Assembly (NCBI RefSeq): GCF_900167055.1
Contig: NZ_FUXP01000016.1
Span: forward strand, 1-63,101
DNA from: Lysobacter spongiicola DSM 21749
Lineage (GTDB): Bacteria; Pseudomonadota; Gammaproteobacteria; Xanthomonadales; Xanthomonadaceae
Length of the DNA: 63,101 nt
Direction of reading: 5' to 3'
Shown here: one piece after another, positions 24,721-33,801 of the stretch
Layout of the letters: each line of letters opens with the position of its first letter
How positions within the stretch are numbered: position 1 is the stretch's first letter
The notes under the pieces: generated by a model
Told to the model about the DNA's origin: nothing
Database searches by the model: none
The model's input: the letters and a program-made list of their open reading frames with translations, nothing else
Made by a program: the position numbers and the translations under genes

Positions 24721-24757
24721 AGAAAGAGCCCCGGTCGCCCGGGGCTTTTTCTTTTTT
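24721..24757 (+). terminator. Intrinsic terminator of the Gln-rich peptide gene
   Basis: 8-bp stem AGCCCCGG/CCGGGGCT, loop TCGC, followed by TTTTCTTTTTT. Confidence 0.95.
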
Positions 24758-24856
24758 GCGCGCAGCATCTTTCGCACGGCCATGCACTCCCGACGCAGGC
24801 CGGCTTGCAGCTTCGGGTGCTAATCTCGCGCCTCCTCCAGGAACGGATTCTTGCTG

Positions 24857-25192
24857 ATGCGGTCACGCCTCGAACTCCTGTACTACGTGTTCGCGCTGGT
24901 GGGACTCTTCGCCACCTGGTATTTCAACCTCCAGTATTTCTCAGCTGGCGGCAGCGTCGCCCCCGGACCGTTCTTCTCGGCCGCACTGGCCAACCCGCTC
25001 ACGACCGCGATCACCATCGACGTTTACTGGACCGCGCTTGTCTTCTCGGTCTGGGTCATCGTTGAGCGACGCGCCCCGGCATCGCCGATGCCCTGGCCGT
25101 ACATCGCGTTGTGTTTCGGACTTGGCATCGCTTGCGCACTGCCGCTGTACCTGGGTCTCCGTGAGCGGCTGCGCGGGCTACACGCCAAATGA
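24857..25192 (+). CDS. DUF2834 family membrane protein
   Basis: A 111-residue inner-membrane protein with three hydrophobic helices. LYYVFALVGLFATWYFN, the small loop PLTTAITIDVYW and the last helix YIALCFGLGIACALPLYL match the DUF2834 family of unknown function. ATG at 24857 is used; a TTG two codons earlier has better spacing from AGGAA and cannot be excluded. The stop overlaps the start of the next gene (ATGA), so this and the GDSL lipoprotein are coupled. Confidence 0.8.
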   Translation: MRSRLELLYYVFALVGLFATWYFNLQYFSAGGSVAPGPFFSAALANPLTTAITIDVYWTALVFSVWVIVERRAPASPMPWPYIALCFGLGIACALPLYLGLRERLRGLHAK

Positions 25193-26043
25193 TCAGGAAG
25201 GCCAAGACGCCTGGGGCCGCCAAGGGACTGGCGCGGACCCTCATCATTCTGGTCCTGATATTCCTGCTGGGATGTGCATCGGGCGCGGACCGGGGCGCGC
25301 TCGACGGGAAAGAGCGGTTGCTGTTCGTCGGAAACAGCCTTACCTACGTGGGCAACCTGCCCGCGGTGTTCGAGGCATTAGCCGAGGCCAATGGTCGGAC
25401 GGTCTCGAGTGACATGATCGTCCGGGGCGGGGCGACCCTCAGCGAGCGTGTATCGGATCGGTCGGTCGAGCGGGCGCTGGACGAAAGACGTTATACGGCA
25501 CTCATCCTGCAGGAGCGTGGTGGAGACCTCACCTGTTCCTTTGGATCCGAATCCTGCGCACGTTCTCGCCGAGCCATCGCTGATCTTGCGGCCCTCGCCA
25601 CCAGCCGTGGCGTGCAGGTCTTCCTGCTGGGCTCCTATCAGGCGCATCCCGATGCATCGCGGGAACGGGTGCGGGAGGAATCGGCGGCGGCCGCGGCCGC
25701 TGGCTTGCCCTACCTCGATGTCTCCAGCCGGCTGCAGAAACTCCTGCTTGAAGCTCCGCAGCTCGCCTGGTTCGCGCCGGATGGCATGCACCCGGGGCAG
25801 GACCTGGCGTTGCTCAATGCCGTCGTCACCTACCGGGCCCTCTTCGGCACACTGCCCGCGAAGAAGGACCTCACGGTGGTCGCCCCCATCTACGGGAGCA
25901 GGAGCGGCTTGACCGAAGCACTGAGAGCAGCGGACGCGCGACCACCCTTGCCCGATACGCCGGGCAAAGTGAGCTATTCCGCGCAAACGCTCGGGAAGCT
26001 GATCGGAACCCTGGTTGGAAAGCCGGCAGGTGATCGCTCCTGA
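25189..26043 (+). CDS. SGNH/GDSL hydrolase-like lipoprotein
   Basis: 284 residues. A long basic start and hydrophobic stretch end in the lipobox LLGCAS (Cys29). The SGNH pattern follows: block I LLFVGNSLT (residues 44-52, with Ser/Asn in GNS), block II with VRGGATL, block III-like ILQERGG and block V DGMHPGQD with the Asp and His of the catalytic dyad. These enzymes are esterases or polysaccharide deacetylases; the substrate is unknown. Start ATG overlaps the stop of DUF2834. Two Cys in LTCSFGSESC might form a disulfide. Confidence 0.8.
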   Translation: MIRKAKTPGAAKGLARTLIILVLIFLLGCASGADRGALDGKERLLFVGNSLTYVGNLPAVFEALAEANGRTVSSDMIVRGGATLSERVSDRSVERALDERRYTALILQERGGDLTCSFGSESCARSRRAIADLAALATSRGVQVFLLGSYQAHPDASRERVREESAAAAAAGLPYLDVSSRLQKLLLEAPQLAWFAPDGMHPGQDLALLNAVVTYRALFGTLPAKKDLTVVAPIYGSRSGLTEALRAADARPPLPDTPGKVSYSAQTLGKLIGTLVGKPAGDRS

Positions 26044-26115
26044 TGTCCGAGTGCGGTGGCCGCCGCCCGGGCACATGCGCGTCTGAACACCGCATGGTCA
26101 CCATGGAGGAACCAT

Positions 26116-26490
26116 ATGGAAACAATGAAAGGCACCTGCCACTGCAAGGCGGTGGAATTCGAAGTGGATCTGGAGAATGGCTTCGAGAATGTCCGCCGTT
26201 GCAACTGCTCGCTGTGCAGCCGGAAGGGCGCAATGATGGCCGGTGTGCCGCTGGAGCGGCTGCGGGTGGTACGCGGCGCGGACAAGCTGTCGCTCTACCA
26301 GTGGAACACCCGCATTGCGAAGCACTATTTCTGCAGCATCTGCGGCATCTATACGCACCACCAGCGCCGCAGCGCCCCGGACGAATACGGTTTCAACGTC
26401 GCCTGCATCGAAGGGGTGGACCCGGACAGCCTCGGACCGGTCGGTGCCAGCAATGGTGCAGCGCAGAGCCTGGTCCCCGCGGGGAAATAG
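26116..26490 (+). CDS. GFA family protein (glutathione-dependent formaldehyde-activating-like)
   Basis: 124 residues with the Cys pattern of the GFA/CENP-V fold: CHC at 8-10, CNCSLC at 29-34 and CSIC at 73-76, forming a structural and a catalytic zinc site. Members include S-(hydroxymethyl)glutathione synthase, but most are uncharacterised. The start is fixed by GGAGG 7 bases upstream of ATG; a longer frame exists but overlaps untranslated sequence. No formaldehyde genes are nearby, so the name should not be read as function. Confidence 0.9.
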   Translation: METMKGTCHCKAVEFEVDLENGFENVRRCNCSLCSRKGAMMAGVPLERLRVVRGADKLSLYQWNTRIAKHYFCSICGIYTHHQRRSAPDEYGFNVACIEGVDPDSLGPVGASNGAAQSLVPAGK

Positions 26491-26532
26491 CATCCACTTT
26501 CGGACTCAACTCCACGCAACGGGCGCACGATC

Positions 26533-26799
26533 TTGGAAAGCTGGCCGGACTTCTTCCTTTCGTCCCTTGGGGTTTTTGCCCTTTTCACGTCTGCCGGGTA
26601 CGTGTTCAGAGCACGATACAAGAAGGTTCGGGACTGGCCGCACCCGATCATTCTGGGCGCTGGAATAACGGCTGCCGGAATGGTGGACCGGCTGGTCGAT
26701 TGGCCGGATACGGCGACGCTCGCGGTCTATCTGGCGGCGTTCGCCACCCTGTCCATTCTGGATCGAAAAAGAGGGAAGGAAGGTCGGCGGGATAAGTAG
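26533..26799 (+). CDS. Small hypothetical membrane protein
   Basis: 88 residues if the TTG at 26533 is the start. Two or three hydrophobic segments (FFLSSLGVFALFTSAGYVF, ILGAGITAAGMVDRLV and LAVYLAAFATLSIL) and a very basic tail RKRGKEGRRDK indicate an inner-membrane protein with its tail in the cytosol. No ribosome site is obvious and no family is recognised. Frame openness and amino-acid pattern favour a real gene; the start is uncertain. Confidence 0.5.
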   Translation: MESWPDFFLSSLGVFALFTSAGYVFRARYKKVRDWPHPIILGAGITAAGMVDRLVDWPDTATLAVYLAAFATLSILDRKRGKEGRRDK

Positions 26800-26943
26800 T
26801 ACTGGCCGGGTGGGAACGGAGCTTCGGCCGCGAGTGGGCAGGAGGCAACGCCCGACTGCGCGGTGAACGTGGGCGGAGGTTGTGTCGGCCACAGGGGCCC
26901 GCGGCGGTATGCTGCGCCGCTCCAGTCCCACGTCCCGGCACCA

Positions 26944-27987
26944 ATGTCGCGCATCTCCAGTTCCGTCAGCCCCCTGATCGCCACGGCCCTGACGCTCGCG
27001 CTCGGCGCCTGCGGTGGCAATGCCCGGCCGACGCCACCTGTCGTGGAAGCGCCGGCCACGCCTCCCCCCGCCAAGGTGCGGATCGGACTGGCCTTGGGCG
27101 GTGGCGCCGCCAAGGGCTTCGCCCACGTGGGGGTGATCAAAATGCTCGAGGCCAACGGCATCGAAGCCGAGGTGGTCGCCGGTACCAGCGCGGGCAGCGT
27201 GGTCGGTGCGATGTACGCCAGCGGCATGGGGCCGTTCGAGATGCAGCGGGTGGCGCTGGGGATGGATGAATCGGAGATCCGCGACGTGCGCCTGTTCTCC
27301 GGCGGCATGGTCCAGGGCCAGGCCCTGCAGGACTACGTGAACCGGCTGGTCGACAAGCGCCCGCTCGAGCGCATGCCACGGCGCTTCGCGGCGGTGGCGA
27401 CGCGGCTGGAGGATGGCGAACGCACCGTGTTCGTGCGTGGCAATACCGGACAGGCGGTGCGCGCGTCCAGCAGCGTCCCGGGCGTGTTCGAGCCGGTGGC
27501 CATCGGGCAGTGGCACTACGTCGACGGCGGGGTGGTGAGCCCGGTGCCGGTCGACGCGGCACGCGACCTCGGGGCCGACTTCGTCATCGCCGTGGACATT
27601 TCCAGCAAGGCGAGTGGGATTCGGCCGGCGCACCTGGTCGGCATCGTCAACCAGTCGATCAGCATCATGGGCCAGAAGCTGGGGCAGCAGGAGCTGGCCA
27701 GGGCCGAGGTGGTGATCCGGCCACAGGTCCACGAGATCGGCCCAAGCGATTTCGACCAGCGCAACAACGCCATCATCGCCGGGGAGCAGGCCGCGCTGGC
27801 GGCGATGCCGGCGATCCGGGCCGGCCTGCAGCAACTGCGCTCCGAGCGCGCGGCTGCGTCGGCCGCACGCGCCAAGGCCGCCGCTGCCCGTGCGCGGGCG
27901 AAGGCCGAATGCGAGCGCGAAAAGGAGAAGGCCGCCGGCTGGCGTGGCTTGCTGCGTCGCGACGAGCCGCAGGCCACCTGCGGCTAG
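26944..27987 (+). CDS. Patatin-like phospholipase lipoprotein
   Basis: 347 residues with lipobox LALGAC (Cys23). The patatin domain holds the oxyanion loop GGGAAKG (52-58), the nucleophile Ser82 in GTSAG and the catalytic Asp in YVDGGVVSPVP, the full dyad of RssA/RssB-type phospholipases. The last 60 residues are Ala/Arg/Glu-rich and probably a coiled coil, ending with two Cys. It likely acts on lipids at the inner face of the outer membrane or outer face of the inner membrane. It is convergent with tamB, 28 bases apart. Confidence 0.88.
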   Translation: MSRISSSVSPLIATALTLALGACGGNARPTPPVVEAPATPPPAKVRIGLALGGGAAKGFAHVGVIKMLEANGIEAEVVAGTSAGSVVGAMYASGMGPFEMQRVALGMDESEIRDVRLFSGGMVQGQALQDYVNRLVDKRPLERMPRRFAAVATRLEDGERTVFVRGNTGQAVRASSSVPGVFEPVAIGQWHYVDGGVVSPVPVDAARDLGADFVIAVDISSKASGIRPAHLVGIVNQSISIMGQKLGQQELARAEVVIRPQVHEIGPSDFDQRNNAIIAGEQAALAAMPAIRAGLQQLRSERAAASAARAKAAAARARAKAECEREKEKAAGWRGLLRRDEPQATCG

Positions 27988-28015
27988 CGATACTCCCGCG
28001 GACGGCGAAGCGCGC

Positions 28016-31000
28016 CTAGCGCTCCTTGCGCCAGTTGACCGAGCCGCGGTTCTCGACGCTGCTGGATTCGATCTCGACGTCGAAGCCGTGATCAAGCAGG
28101 TAGCGCAGCGTCAGCACCTGGCCGGTGCCGAGCAATGAGACGCCGAAGCCGACGTACAGCCGCGGTGACAGGAACTTGCCGACGCCGAACACGCTGCCGC
28201 CGAGCGCCCTGCTTTGCATGACGCCGGCATCGTCGAGGCCGATGCGTGTCCCGATCTGCGACGCCAGGTAGCTGCCGCCGGCGGTGAGCGCGGAACTGGC
28301 GAGGTCCACGTCGCTGCGTTCGGCGCCGCTCAGGGACGACAGCGGGCGCCCGAGGGTGAGGTAGGCCAGCGCCTCGGATTGGGTGCTGGCGGGGTCGGAC
28401 CAGACCTCCACGTCGAGATCGCTCACGCGGCCAGTGACGGAGATCCCCGCGGTCACCTCGCCGACCTCGCGCTGGGCGCGGATGTCCAGGATCGGATCGG
28501 AGATCGGATCGTTGGACCACACCATGCGCCCGCCGGAGATCTCCAGGTCCTGGCCATAGGCGGTGTACTCGCCGTCGACCTCCAGGCTGCCGGTGGCCGT
28601 CATTTCCCGGCCGGGGCGGGAGCGCACGCGCAAGCTGCCCTCGAGGCTGCCTTCCAGGCCGAAGCCGTCGAGCAGGACGTCCTCCCCGACCACGACGCGA
28701 AGGTCCATGTCCAGCGGCGTGCCCGGGCCGGCTTCCGGATCCACCGGATCCAGCACCACCACGTCTGGCGAGGCCGATACGCCCTGGTCGAGCTGCTCGA
28801 GGTCGATGCGCGCCTCTGGCACGGTCACGCTGCCTTCCAGCCGCAGCGGTTGACCGGCCCCATAGCGCACCTGCAGGTCCGGGCTGGCCACCGCGCGCAG
28901 GTCGCGGGTGTCGGACACGAGCACGTCCGTGCCGCGGATCGCCAGCACCAGCGGCGTGTCCTGCCCCTGCCAGTCGAGGCTGCCGTCGATGCGCAACAAC
29001 CCGGTGTCGGGGTTGCCGGCCGCCGAGGCGGAGCGGACGCTGCCGCTGATGCCGGCGGTGCCATCGCCACGCGCGTCGAGTTGCAGGTTGCCCTCACGCA
29101 GGGTGATCGCAAGCGCCGGGATCTCCGTGCTGAACTCCGACAGCCGGGCCTGGCCATCGATGCGGGGCTGGTCACGCGTGCCGGAAAAGGCGATCTGGCC
29201 GGTCAACAATCCCGTTGGCTCGACGATGTCGGGCGAAAACAGCTCCATCCAGGTCAGCTCGTCCATCCGGAACGATGCCTGCCCGTCGATGGGCGAGTAC
29301 GCATCCCAGCCGGTGGCGAGGCGGGCGTCGAGATGGCCGTCCTCGTTGACCACCACCGCCAGGTCCGCTTCCAGCCCCTGCGGACGGAAGTCGGCAGTCA
29401 GCAGCAGGTCTTCGTAGCGAAGCAGTTCGGTGCGCGCCCGCTCGCTGGTCTTCATGCCGCCGCCTGCGGAGCTGACGCGGGCCTGGCCCACCCAGGCCCC
29501 ACCGACCGGTCGCACCTGCGCATCGATGTCGACATCGCCGCGCAGGATCCATGGGCGGCCGGGTTCGCGCTCCGGCAGATAGCCCGCCACCATCGACAGC
29601 GGCAGGTCGTCTGCCGTGACCGAGATCCCGCTGCCGGGCCAGTCGGCGTCCGCGCACAGGGAACCGCCCGCACTGGAGGCCAGGCAGGCGTCGTCGATGC
29701 GGGTGCTGCCGGCCGACCATGCGAATGCCGCCGGCTGCTGCAACTGCCAGCTCGCGCCCCGCTGCGGCTGCAGTTGCAGCCGGGCCAGGGTGCCGCGCCA
29801 GCCGCTGCCCTGTCGCCCCAGCGAGCCAGCCAGCGCCACGACGCCCATGTCGCCACGAGCGTCCGCCTGGAGCTGCATGTCTTCGACCGCACCGGTGGCC
29901 GTGGCCTCCAGGCGCTCCAGTGCCAGGCCCGCCACCAGGTCGGTGGCGGTCAGGCGCAGTGCGCCTTGCCCACCCGCCCACGGCAGGCTTCCATCCAGCG
30001 CCAGCGTCCTGGCCTCGAAGGTGCCATGGCGCAGGCCACTGCCGGACAGGTCCGCTTCGATGCCGGGGGCGTCGCGCCTGCCGGTCACCTGGACGGTGCC
30101 GCGCAGTGCACCGGCGGCGTCGGGCAGCAGGTCGGACAGTTGCAGCGGGCTGAAACGCGCGTCGATCTCGATTCGCTCGCCCAGCGAGCCTTCCGCATCG
30201 ACCCGGCTCTCGCCCAGGGCAAGCGCAATGTCGCCCTCGTAACCCGTTGTTCCGGCCGCCGTCGCGGCGCCGTGCATCGCGAAACTGCCGCTGCCGTCGA
30301 GCGGCCGGCCACGCAGTCGACCGCCGATGTCGGGTATGTCGACGGCCACTTCCAGCCCCCCGTCTTCCCGGGTGCTGCCGGTGGAGGCGATGTGGCCATT
30401 GACGGCGCCATCCCAACCCGCCACGAAATAGCCGGGGTCGAACCCCGCCAGCGTCGCGTCGATGTCCCATCCCAACGCCGGTGCCCAGGCCACCGAGCCG
30501 GTGGCGTCCAGCGTCCCGGTCGGCATGTCGACCCGCAGCGTCTCCAGCCGTATGCGCTCGCGCCCGCCCCGGCCGTCCAGCCGCACCTGTGCCTGCTCCC
30601 CGGCGCGGCTGAGCGTGGCGTCGCCGATCAGTGCCCACGCATCGGTGGTCCCGGCGAGCCCGAGGTCGGCCTCGGCTCCGATCGGCGTCACATCGGCGGT
30701 CGCATCGCCACCCCACTCGAGATCACGGGCGATGACGGCAAAACGGAAGTCGCCGGCGCCGGGGTCACTCAGGTCGGCGTGGCCGTTGGCTACCACCGTG
30801 CCGCCCAGGAGCTCCAGCCGCAGCGGCCGCACGGTGAGTCGTTGCTCTTCCAACCGCAGCCTTGAGGTCGGCACGCGAACCTGGAAATCGCCCTGGCTGA
30901 ATTCGCCCCTCAGGCGCATGTCGCCACCGAGGCCGCTGGCCGTCGCCGATATCGACATCGGCTGTTCCGCCGGCGGAGCAGTGGGATCGGTCAACAAGCC

Positions 31001-31960
31001 CGGGTCGAGCGCCTCCGCGTCCAGCTGGAGTTGCCATTGCGGCCGCTCCGGGCTGGCGACGACGGGTGTCGGCAGGCCGGGGCCGGTGCCGGCGATGCGG
31101 CTGGGCACCGGATCCTCGCCGCGTAGCACCAGCGTTGCCCGCACTGGCCCCGGCGCGCGGCCAGCAACGGCGACGTCCATGTAGGACAGGTCGCCCCGCG
31201 CCACCAGCCCGAGCCGCGGCGGGGTCCGGCCTGCGGCGGCGGGGAGGACGGCGGTCGCGACCAGGTCGCTGCGGTAGTTGTCGCCCGGCAGGTATTCGCC
31301 ATCGGCGGAGAAGCGGCCACGGTCGCTATCCACCACCACCTCGTCCAGCGCCAGCTCGCCGCGCTCGGCACGCATACCGCCACGCACGCTGTGGATGTCG
31401 ATCACCGGCGTGCCCTCGCGGGTGACGCGCAGGCCATTCACTTCGATGCGATCCGCCTGCAGCCCCAGCGGCGGCTCGACCTGCGGCAGGGACTCCGGCC
31501 AGCGCGGCAGTTCGAAGGGTTCGTCACTGATCGGCAGGTCCAGCGTCGCCTGGTCCACTTGGAGCAGGTCGAGCTCCAGGCGCTTGCTCAGCAAGGGGCG
31601 GATGGCGTGGTCGAGGTGGACGCGTTCGGCGGTGAAGACGATTTCGCCATGGGTGAAGCGCACGTCGTACAGGGTCAGCGGGCCCGATGCCGGGCCTTCG
31701 ACCCGCTGCCATTCCAGTTCCGATCCGGCTGGCAGGCGCGCGACGATCTCGGCCAGCAGGAAATCGCGGCCGCCCACCGTGGTCAGCAACCAGTAACCGA
31801 AGACGATCAGCGCCAGCACGATGGCCCCGGCGCCGATGGCACCGCGCACGGCCAGGTGGCGCAGCCGCTTGTCGCGCTTCTGGCGCAGCGCCTTGATGCG
31901 CTCCTCGCGCTCCTGTGGCGTCACGCCCTTGTCGTCGCGGTGGCGGAAGACGGGCGACAC
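28016..31960 (-). CDS. tamB: Translocation and assembly module protein TamB
   Basis: A 1314-residue envelope protein anchored by one N-terminal helix (AIGAGAIVLALIVFGYWLL), then a long series of short beta-strands forming a hydrophobic groove that spans the periplasm. The C-terminal DUF490/TamB domain is clear (YLTLGRPLSSLSGAE, GRVSDLDVEVWSDP, ending NRGSVNWRKER). TamB with TamA assists assembly of some outer-membrane proteins and, with relatives, moves phospholipids to the outer membrane. The GTG start is 2 bases after the tamA stop. Length is in the normal range (E. coli 1259). Confidence 0.95.
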   Translation of the reverse strand: MSPVFRHRDDKGVTPQEREERIKALRQKRDKRLRHLAVRGAIGAGAIVLALIVFGYWLLTTVGGRDFLLAEIVARLPAGSELEWQRVEGPASGPLTLYDVRFTHGEIVFTAERVHLDHAIRPLLSKRLELDLLQVDQATLDLPISDEPFELPRWPESLPQVEPPLGLQADRIEVNGLRVTREGTPVIDIHSVRGGMRAERGELALDEVVVDSDRGRFSADGEYLPGDNYRSDLVATAVLPAAAGRTPPRLGLVARGDLSYMDVAVAGRAPGPVRATLVLRGEDPVPSRIAGTGPGLPTPVVASPERPQWQLQLDAEALDPGLLTDPTAPPAEQPMSISATASGLGGDMRLRGEFSQGDFQVRVPTSRLRLEEQRLTVRPLRLELLGGTVVANGHADLSDPGAGDFRFAVIARDLEWGGDATADVTPIGAEADLGLAGTTDAWALIGDATLSRAGEQAQVRLDGRGGRERIRLETLRVDMPTGTLDATGSVAWAPALGWDIDATLAGFDPGYFVAGWDGAVNGHIASTGSTREDGGLEVAVDIPDIGGRLRGRPLDGSGSFAMHGAATAAGTTGYEGDIALALGESRVDAEGSLGERIEIDARFSPLQLSDLLPDAAGALRGTVQVTGRRDAPGIEADLSGSGLRHGTFEARTLALDGSLPWAGGQGALRLTATDLVAGLALERLEATATGAVEDMQLQADARGDMGVVALAGSLGRQGSGWRGTLARLQLQPQRGASWQLQQPAAFAWSAGSTRIDDACLASSAGGSLCADADWPGSGISVTADDLPLSMVAGYLPEREPGRPWILRGDVDIDAQVRPVGGAWVGQARVSSAGGGMKTSERARTELLRYEDLLLTADFRPQGLEADLAVVVNEDGHLDARLATGWDAYSPIDGQASFRMDELTWMELFSPDIVEPTGLLTGQIAFSGTRDQPRIDGQARLSEFSTEIPALAITLREGNLQLDARGDGTAGISGSVRSASAAGNPDTGLLRIDGSLDWQGQDTPLVLAIRGTDVLVSDTRDLRAVASPDLQVRYGAGQPLRLEGSVTVPEARIDLEQLDQGVSASPDVVVLDPVDPEAGPGTPLDMDLRVVVGEDVLLDGFGLEGSLEGSLRVRSRPGREMTATGSLEVDGEYTAYGQDLEISGGRMVWSNDPISDPILDIRAQREVGEVTAGISVTGRVSDLDVEVWSDPASTQSEALAYLTLGRPLSSLSGAERSDVDLASSALTAGGSYLASQIGTRIGLDDAGVMQSRALGGSVFGVGKFLSPRLYVGFGVSLLGTGQVLTLRYLLDHGFDVEIESSSVENRGSVNWRKER

Positions 31961-31962
31961 GG

Positions 31963-33753
31963 CTACAGGTCCGCCCCGACGCTGAGGTACAGCTCGAAGG
32001 ACGAGTCCGGATTGTCCAGACCGTGGGCGACATCCACCCGCACCGGGCCCACCGGGGACAGCCAGCGCGCGCCGACGCCGACGCCGGTACGCCAGTCGGG
32101 GCTGTCGTTGAAGGCGCTGCCGCTGTCGACGAACAGTGCCGCGCCCCAGCTGTCGTTGAAGTAGTGCTCGTATTCGACGCTGGCAGTCGCGACGTTTTTC
32201 GCGCCGAGCGCGTACAGGCGGCCATCGGCACCCTCCACCCGCGGCCCGACCTCGCGCCAGCCGTAGCCGCGGATGCTGCGGTCGCCGCCGGCGAAGAAGC
32301 GCAGGCTGGGCGGCAGGTCGATGACGTCACCGGAAAACGTATGGCCGAGCTCGCCACGCACGATCAGGCGATCGCGCTCGCCGAGGCCGCGGTACCAGCG
32401 CGCCGTTGCGCGGGTCTGGGCGAAGCTGGCGTCGCTGCCGACGCCCTCGACCCCGCCGCGCAGCATCAGCGTTCCGGCCAGCCCATCGCGCGGGAACACC
32501 AGGTCGTCGGCGTCGATGTATTCGGCGCGCAACGACGGGTAGGTGAAGGTGGCATACCGGTAGTCCGGCAGCGCGTCGGGGTCGTCGCCGTTGTCGGCCA
32601 CGTAGGCCCATCGCTCGCGCAGCGCGTGCATGGAAGCGACCGCAGTGAGGTGGTCGTTGATCTCGCCGCTGCGGCTGCCGACCAGCTCGATGCGCCGGCT
32701 GTCCATGAAGTCGGTCTGCTCGTCGGCCGCCTGCGCGCTGATGGTGTACCAGCCGTCGAGCCAGGCGAAGGCGGGGATGCGGTACTGCAGTGTCAGTGTC
32801 TTGCGACGCTCCGCGTAGTCCAGCTGGGCCAGCGCCTTGTGGCCGCGGTCGTTGACATAGCGGCGGTCCCAGCCCAGCCGCACGCCGGCGCCGCTGTCGG
32901 TGCCGTAGCTCAGGCCGGCGGTGTAGACGTCGCGCTTGGCGGGGGTCAGCGTCACCGTGATCGGCACGTCGTTGCCCTGTGCCTCTTCGGGGTGCGGCTG
33001 GATGTCGATCGCCGCGAAGTAGTCCAGCCGGGCCAGCGATTCGCGCAGGCGGTCGAGCTTGCCCTTGTGGTAGTAGCTGCCGGTGTCCCAGTAGACGAGC
33101 TTTTGCAGCAGTTCCTCGCGCACCACCGGGTCCGGCGTCTGGTCGAATGCCAGCGGGCCCATGTCGTAGCGCTGCCCGCTGGTCCAGGACAGGTCGATGT
33201 CGGCTGCCTCGTCAGCCCTCGTCACCTCGACCCGGCGACTGGCGAAGTCGGCATCGAAGTAACCACGCACCGCCAGGCGGCGGCTGATGGTGGTCTTGCT
33301 GGCCTCGTACAGGCGGTGATCGAAGACGTCCCCCGGACGTGGCAGGAAGTCCTCGAGGTCATTGGCGAGATAGCGGTCGCGGCCTCCTTCTCCCTCGATG
33401 GCGACGTTGAAGCCGCGTACCCGCACCGGCGCGCCGGGATCGACATCGATGGTGACGTCCACCGGCCCTTCGTTGCGGCTGCGCTCGACTTCGATGGTCG
33501 GTGAGTAATAACCGAAAGGCTCAAGCGCCTCCCGGGTTTCGTCGTCGGCTTCGCGCACCAGGTAGGCCATGCGTCGGCCGGAGACTTCCAGCCCCTGCGC
33601 CTCCACCAGTGACAGCGCCGAGCGCACGTTTTCGGCCATTTCCTCGTTGAGGCCGCGGATCTGGATCGTCCCGACCTCGGCGGCGTGCGCGGCGCCGCCA
33701 ATCGACAGGGACACGGCCACGAAGGCGACGGAAACGCGGGGGGGTAGGCGCAT
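31963..33753 (-). CDS. tamA: Outer-membrane assembly factor TamA (Omp85 family)
   Basis: 596 residues. A signal peptide (cut near GGAAHA) is followed by three POTRA domains and a 16-strand Omp85 barrel. The conserved barrel block FFAGGDRSIRGYGWREVGPR carries the (V/I)RG(F/Y) motif of strand loop L6, and the end LYLSVGADL suits a BAM substrate. TamA pairs with TamB, whose gene follows after 2 bases. ATG at 33753 is chosen because it directly precedes the signal peptide; a TTG 27 bases upstream is an alternative. Family length in E. coli is 577. Confidence 0.95.
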   Translation of the reverse strand: MRLPPRVSVAFVAVSLSIGGAAHAAEVGTIQIRGLNEEMAENVRSALSLVEAQGLEVSGRRMAYLVREADDETREALEPFGYYSPTIEVERSRNEGPVDVTIDVDPGAPVRVRGFNVAIEGEGGRDRYLANDLEDFLPRPGDVFDHRLYEASKTTISRRLAVRGYFDADFASRRVEVTRADEAADIDLSWTSGQRYDMGPLAFDQTPDPVVREELLQKLVYWDTGSYYHKGKLDRLRESLARLDYFAAIDIQPHPEEAQGNDVPITVTLTPAKRDVYTAGLSYGTDSGAGVRLGWDRRYVNDRGHKALAQLDYAERRKTLTLQYRIPAFAWLDGWYTISAQAADEQTDFMDSRRIELVGSRSGEINDHLTAVASMHALRERWAYVADNGDDPDALPDYRYATFTYPSLRAEYIDADDLVFPRDGLAGTLMLRGGVEGVGSDASFAQTRATARWYRGLGERDRLIVRGELGHTFSGDVIDLPPSLRFFAGGDRSIRGYGWREVGPRVEGADGRLYALGAKNVATASVEYEHYFNDSWGAALFVDSGSAFNDSPDWRTGVGVGARWLSPVGPVRVDVAHGLDNPDSSFELYLSVGADL

Positions 33754-33801
33754 CCGCAAAGGATACGCGGCGCGCGTCAAGAACCGATTAACGCGCCCGC
33801 A

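Noticed and set aside
26116-26490. Formaldehyde detoxification by the GFA protein
   Set aside because: The fold is broad and there are no adjacent glutathione-dependent formaldehyde genes.
28214-30865. An 883-codon open frame on the plus strand opposite tamB
   Set aside because: Antisense to a well-supported gene and of shadow composition.
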